Shown: positions 5,954 to 6,121 of the stretch, piece by piece
How the letters are laid out: the number at the start of each line of letters is the position of its first letter
Position numbering within the stretch: the stretch's first letter is position 1
NCBI GenBank assembly: GCA_945835085.1
Contig: CAMAIG010000106.1
Coordinates: 1-6,121 of the forward strand
Reading direction: 5' to 3'
Origin: an uncultured Ruminococcus sp.
GTDB lineage: Bacteria > Bacillota > Clostridia > Oscillospirales > Ruminococcaceae
DNA length: 6,121 nt
The notes under the pieces: generated by a model
What the model saw: the letters and a program-made list of their open reading frames with translations, nothing else
The model's database searches: none
What the model was told of the DNA's origin: nothing
Program-made: the position numbers and the translations under genes

Positions 5954-6089
5954 GATTTACGGTATGGAGTTGTTCGGTATTTCCGAACAACTTAAATATT
6001 AAAGTGACAAGGTTATCATTTCCTTTCATTTCAGCATAAAAACAGCGCACACCTTTCGGGTGTACGCATTCAATTAAATATGATTTCAT
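5943..6089 (-). CDS. Small hypothetical protein upstream of the scaffold gene
   Basis: A 48-codon reading frame, MKSYLIECVHPKGVRCFYAE... ending ...HTVNQQP, with its TAA inside the terminator loop. In-frame ATGs at 6101 and 6116 could extend it to 52 or 57 codons, and the frame stays open to the window edge, so the true start may lie outside. No clear ribosome site precedes any of the three ATGs. The composition looks protein-like: an amphipathic C-terminal half (NDNLVTLIFKLFGNTEQL) and Cys residues at 8 and 16. I recognise no family. The same DNA holds two strong inverted repeats, so a structured RNA is the main alternative. It sits where A118-like phages place small genes between the portal/minor head genes and the scaffold. 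Confidence 0.45.
   Translation of the reverse strand: MKSYLIECVHPKGVRCFYAEMKGNDNLVTLIFKLFGNTEQLHTVNQQP
5968..5992 (-). repeat. Perfect 10-bp inverted repeat with 5-nt loop
   Basis: AGTTGTTCGG and CCGAACAACT flank a 5-nt loop. There is no T-run on either side, so it is not an ordinary terminator. It lies in the 3' part of the small ORF (codons for about KLFGNTEQL). It could be an RNA hairpin, protecting the transcript or pausing polymerase before the terminator 15 nt further on, or a dimeric protein operator. It differs from a Gram-positive LexA box in the order of its half-sites. Confidence 0.6.
6045..6067 (-). repeat. 9-bp hairpin with CGAAA loop inside the small ORF
   Basis: On the minus strand GCGTACACC pairs with GGTGTGCGC across CGAAA. 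Eight pairs are Watson-Crick and one is a G-U wobble. On the plus strand the same position would be a C-A mismatch, so the structure is better formed in leftward RNA. It overlaps codons for about CVHPKGVRC. Confidence 0.55.
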
Positions 6090-6121
6090 AAATAATATCA
6101 TCGTGATAATTACCATGTCTG

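Noticed and set aside
5968..5992. Perfect 10-bp hairpin as a second intrinsic terminator or a LexA box
   Set aside because: No T-run follows on either strand, and the half-sites are in the opposite order to the CGAAC-N4-GTTCG Gram-positive SOS box.
5741..5995. Plus-strand 84-codon frame crossing the scaffold start and the leader
   Set aside because: It overlaps the scaffold N-terminus, the leader and the terminator, has no ribosome site and gives no recognisable protein.

Overview
The window is part of the virion-structure (late) operon of a tailed phage or prophage with siphovirus morphology. Every supported gene lies on the minus strand, so the operon reads from right to left. The order is: a small unknown ORF, an intrinsic terminator, scaffold, major capsid protein, a tiny Gln/Glu-rich protein, a gp6-like connector, a probable head-closure protein, minor capsid proteins of the tail-completion type, tail tube, tail-assembly chaperone, Gp15-family protein and tape measure. 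This matches the Listeria A118-like order seen in many phages of Bacillota. The strong AGGAGG-type ribosome sites, moderate GC and codon habits point to a phage of a gut or rumen Clostridia such as Ruminococcus or other Oscillospiraceae. That host call is inference only.

Right end (about 5842-6121): this holds a short ORF of at least 48 codons whose start is uncertain. Its mRNA would fold into two strong hairpins, and its TAA lies in the loop of a Rho-independent terminator (5929-5953). About 100 bp of leader follows, with a small hairpin and an imperfect 13-nt direct repeat, before the scaffold gene.

Head region (3206-5841): a coiled-coil scaffold and a 292-aa HK97-type capsid protein without an obvious pro-domain form the procapsid. 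The next genes probably build the connector, head-closure and neck parts. Tail region (1-3209): a tail-terminator-like minor capsid protein, the tube protein, two assembly-chaperone-type proteins and the tape measure follow. From the tiny gene leftwards, genes are 2-3 bp apart or overlap at ATGA, TAATG or longer overlaps, which implies translational coupling.

The two places most worth attention are the ends. The tape measure ends at residue 448 in a TAG, the only amber stop in the window. The same frame stays open to the window edge, and no new gene with a ribosome site starts there. At the other end, the small ORF plus hairpins plus terminator upstream of the scaffold is unexplained. I saw no defence system, CRISPR array, tRNA, integrase, transposase or attachment site.
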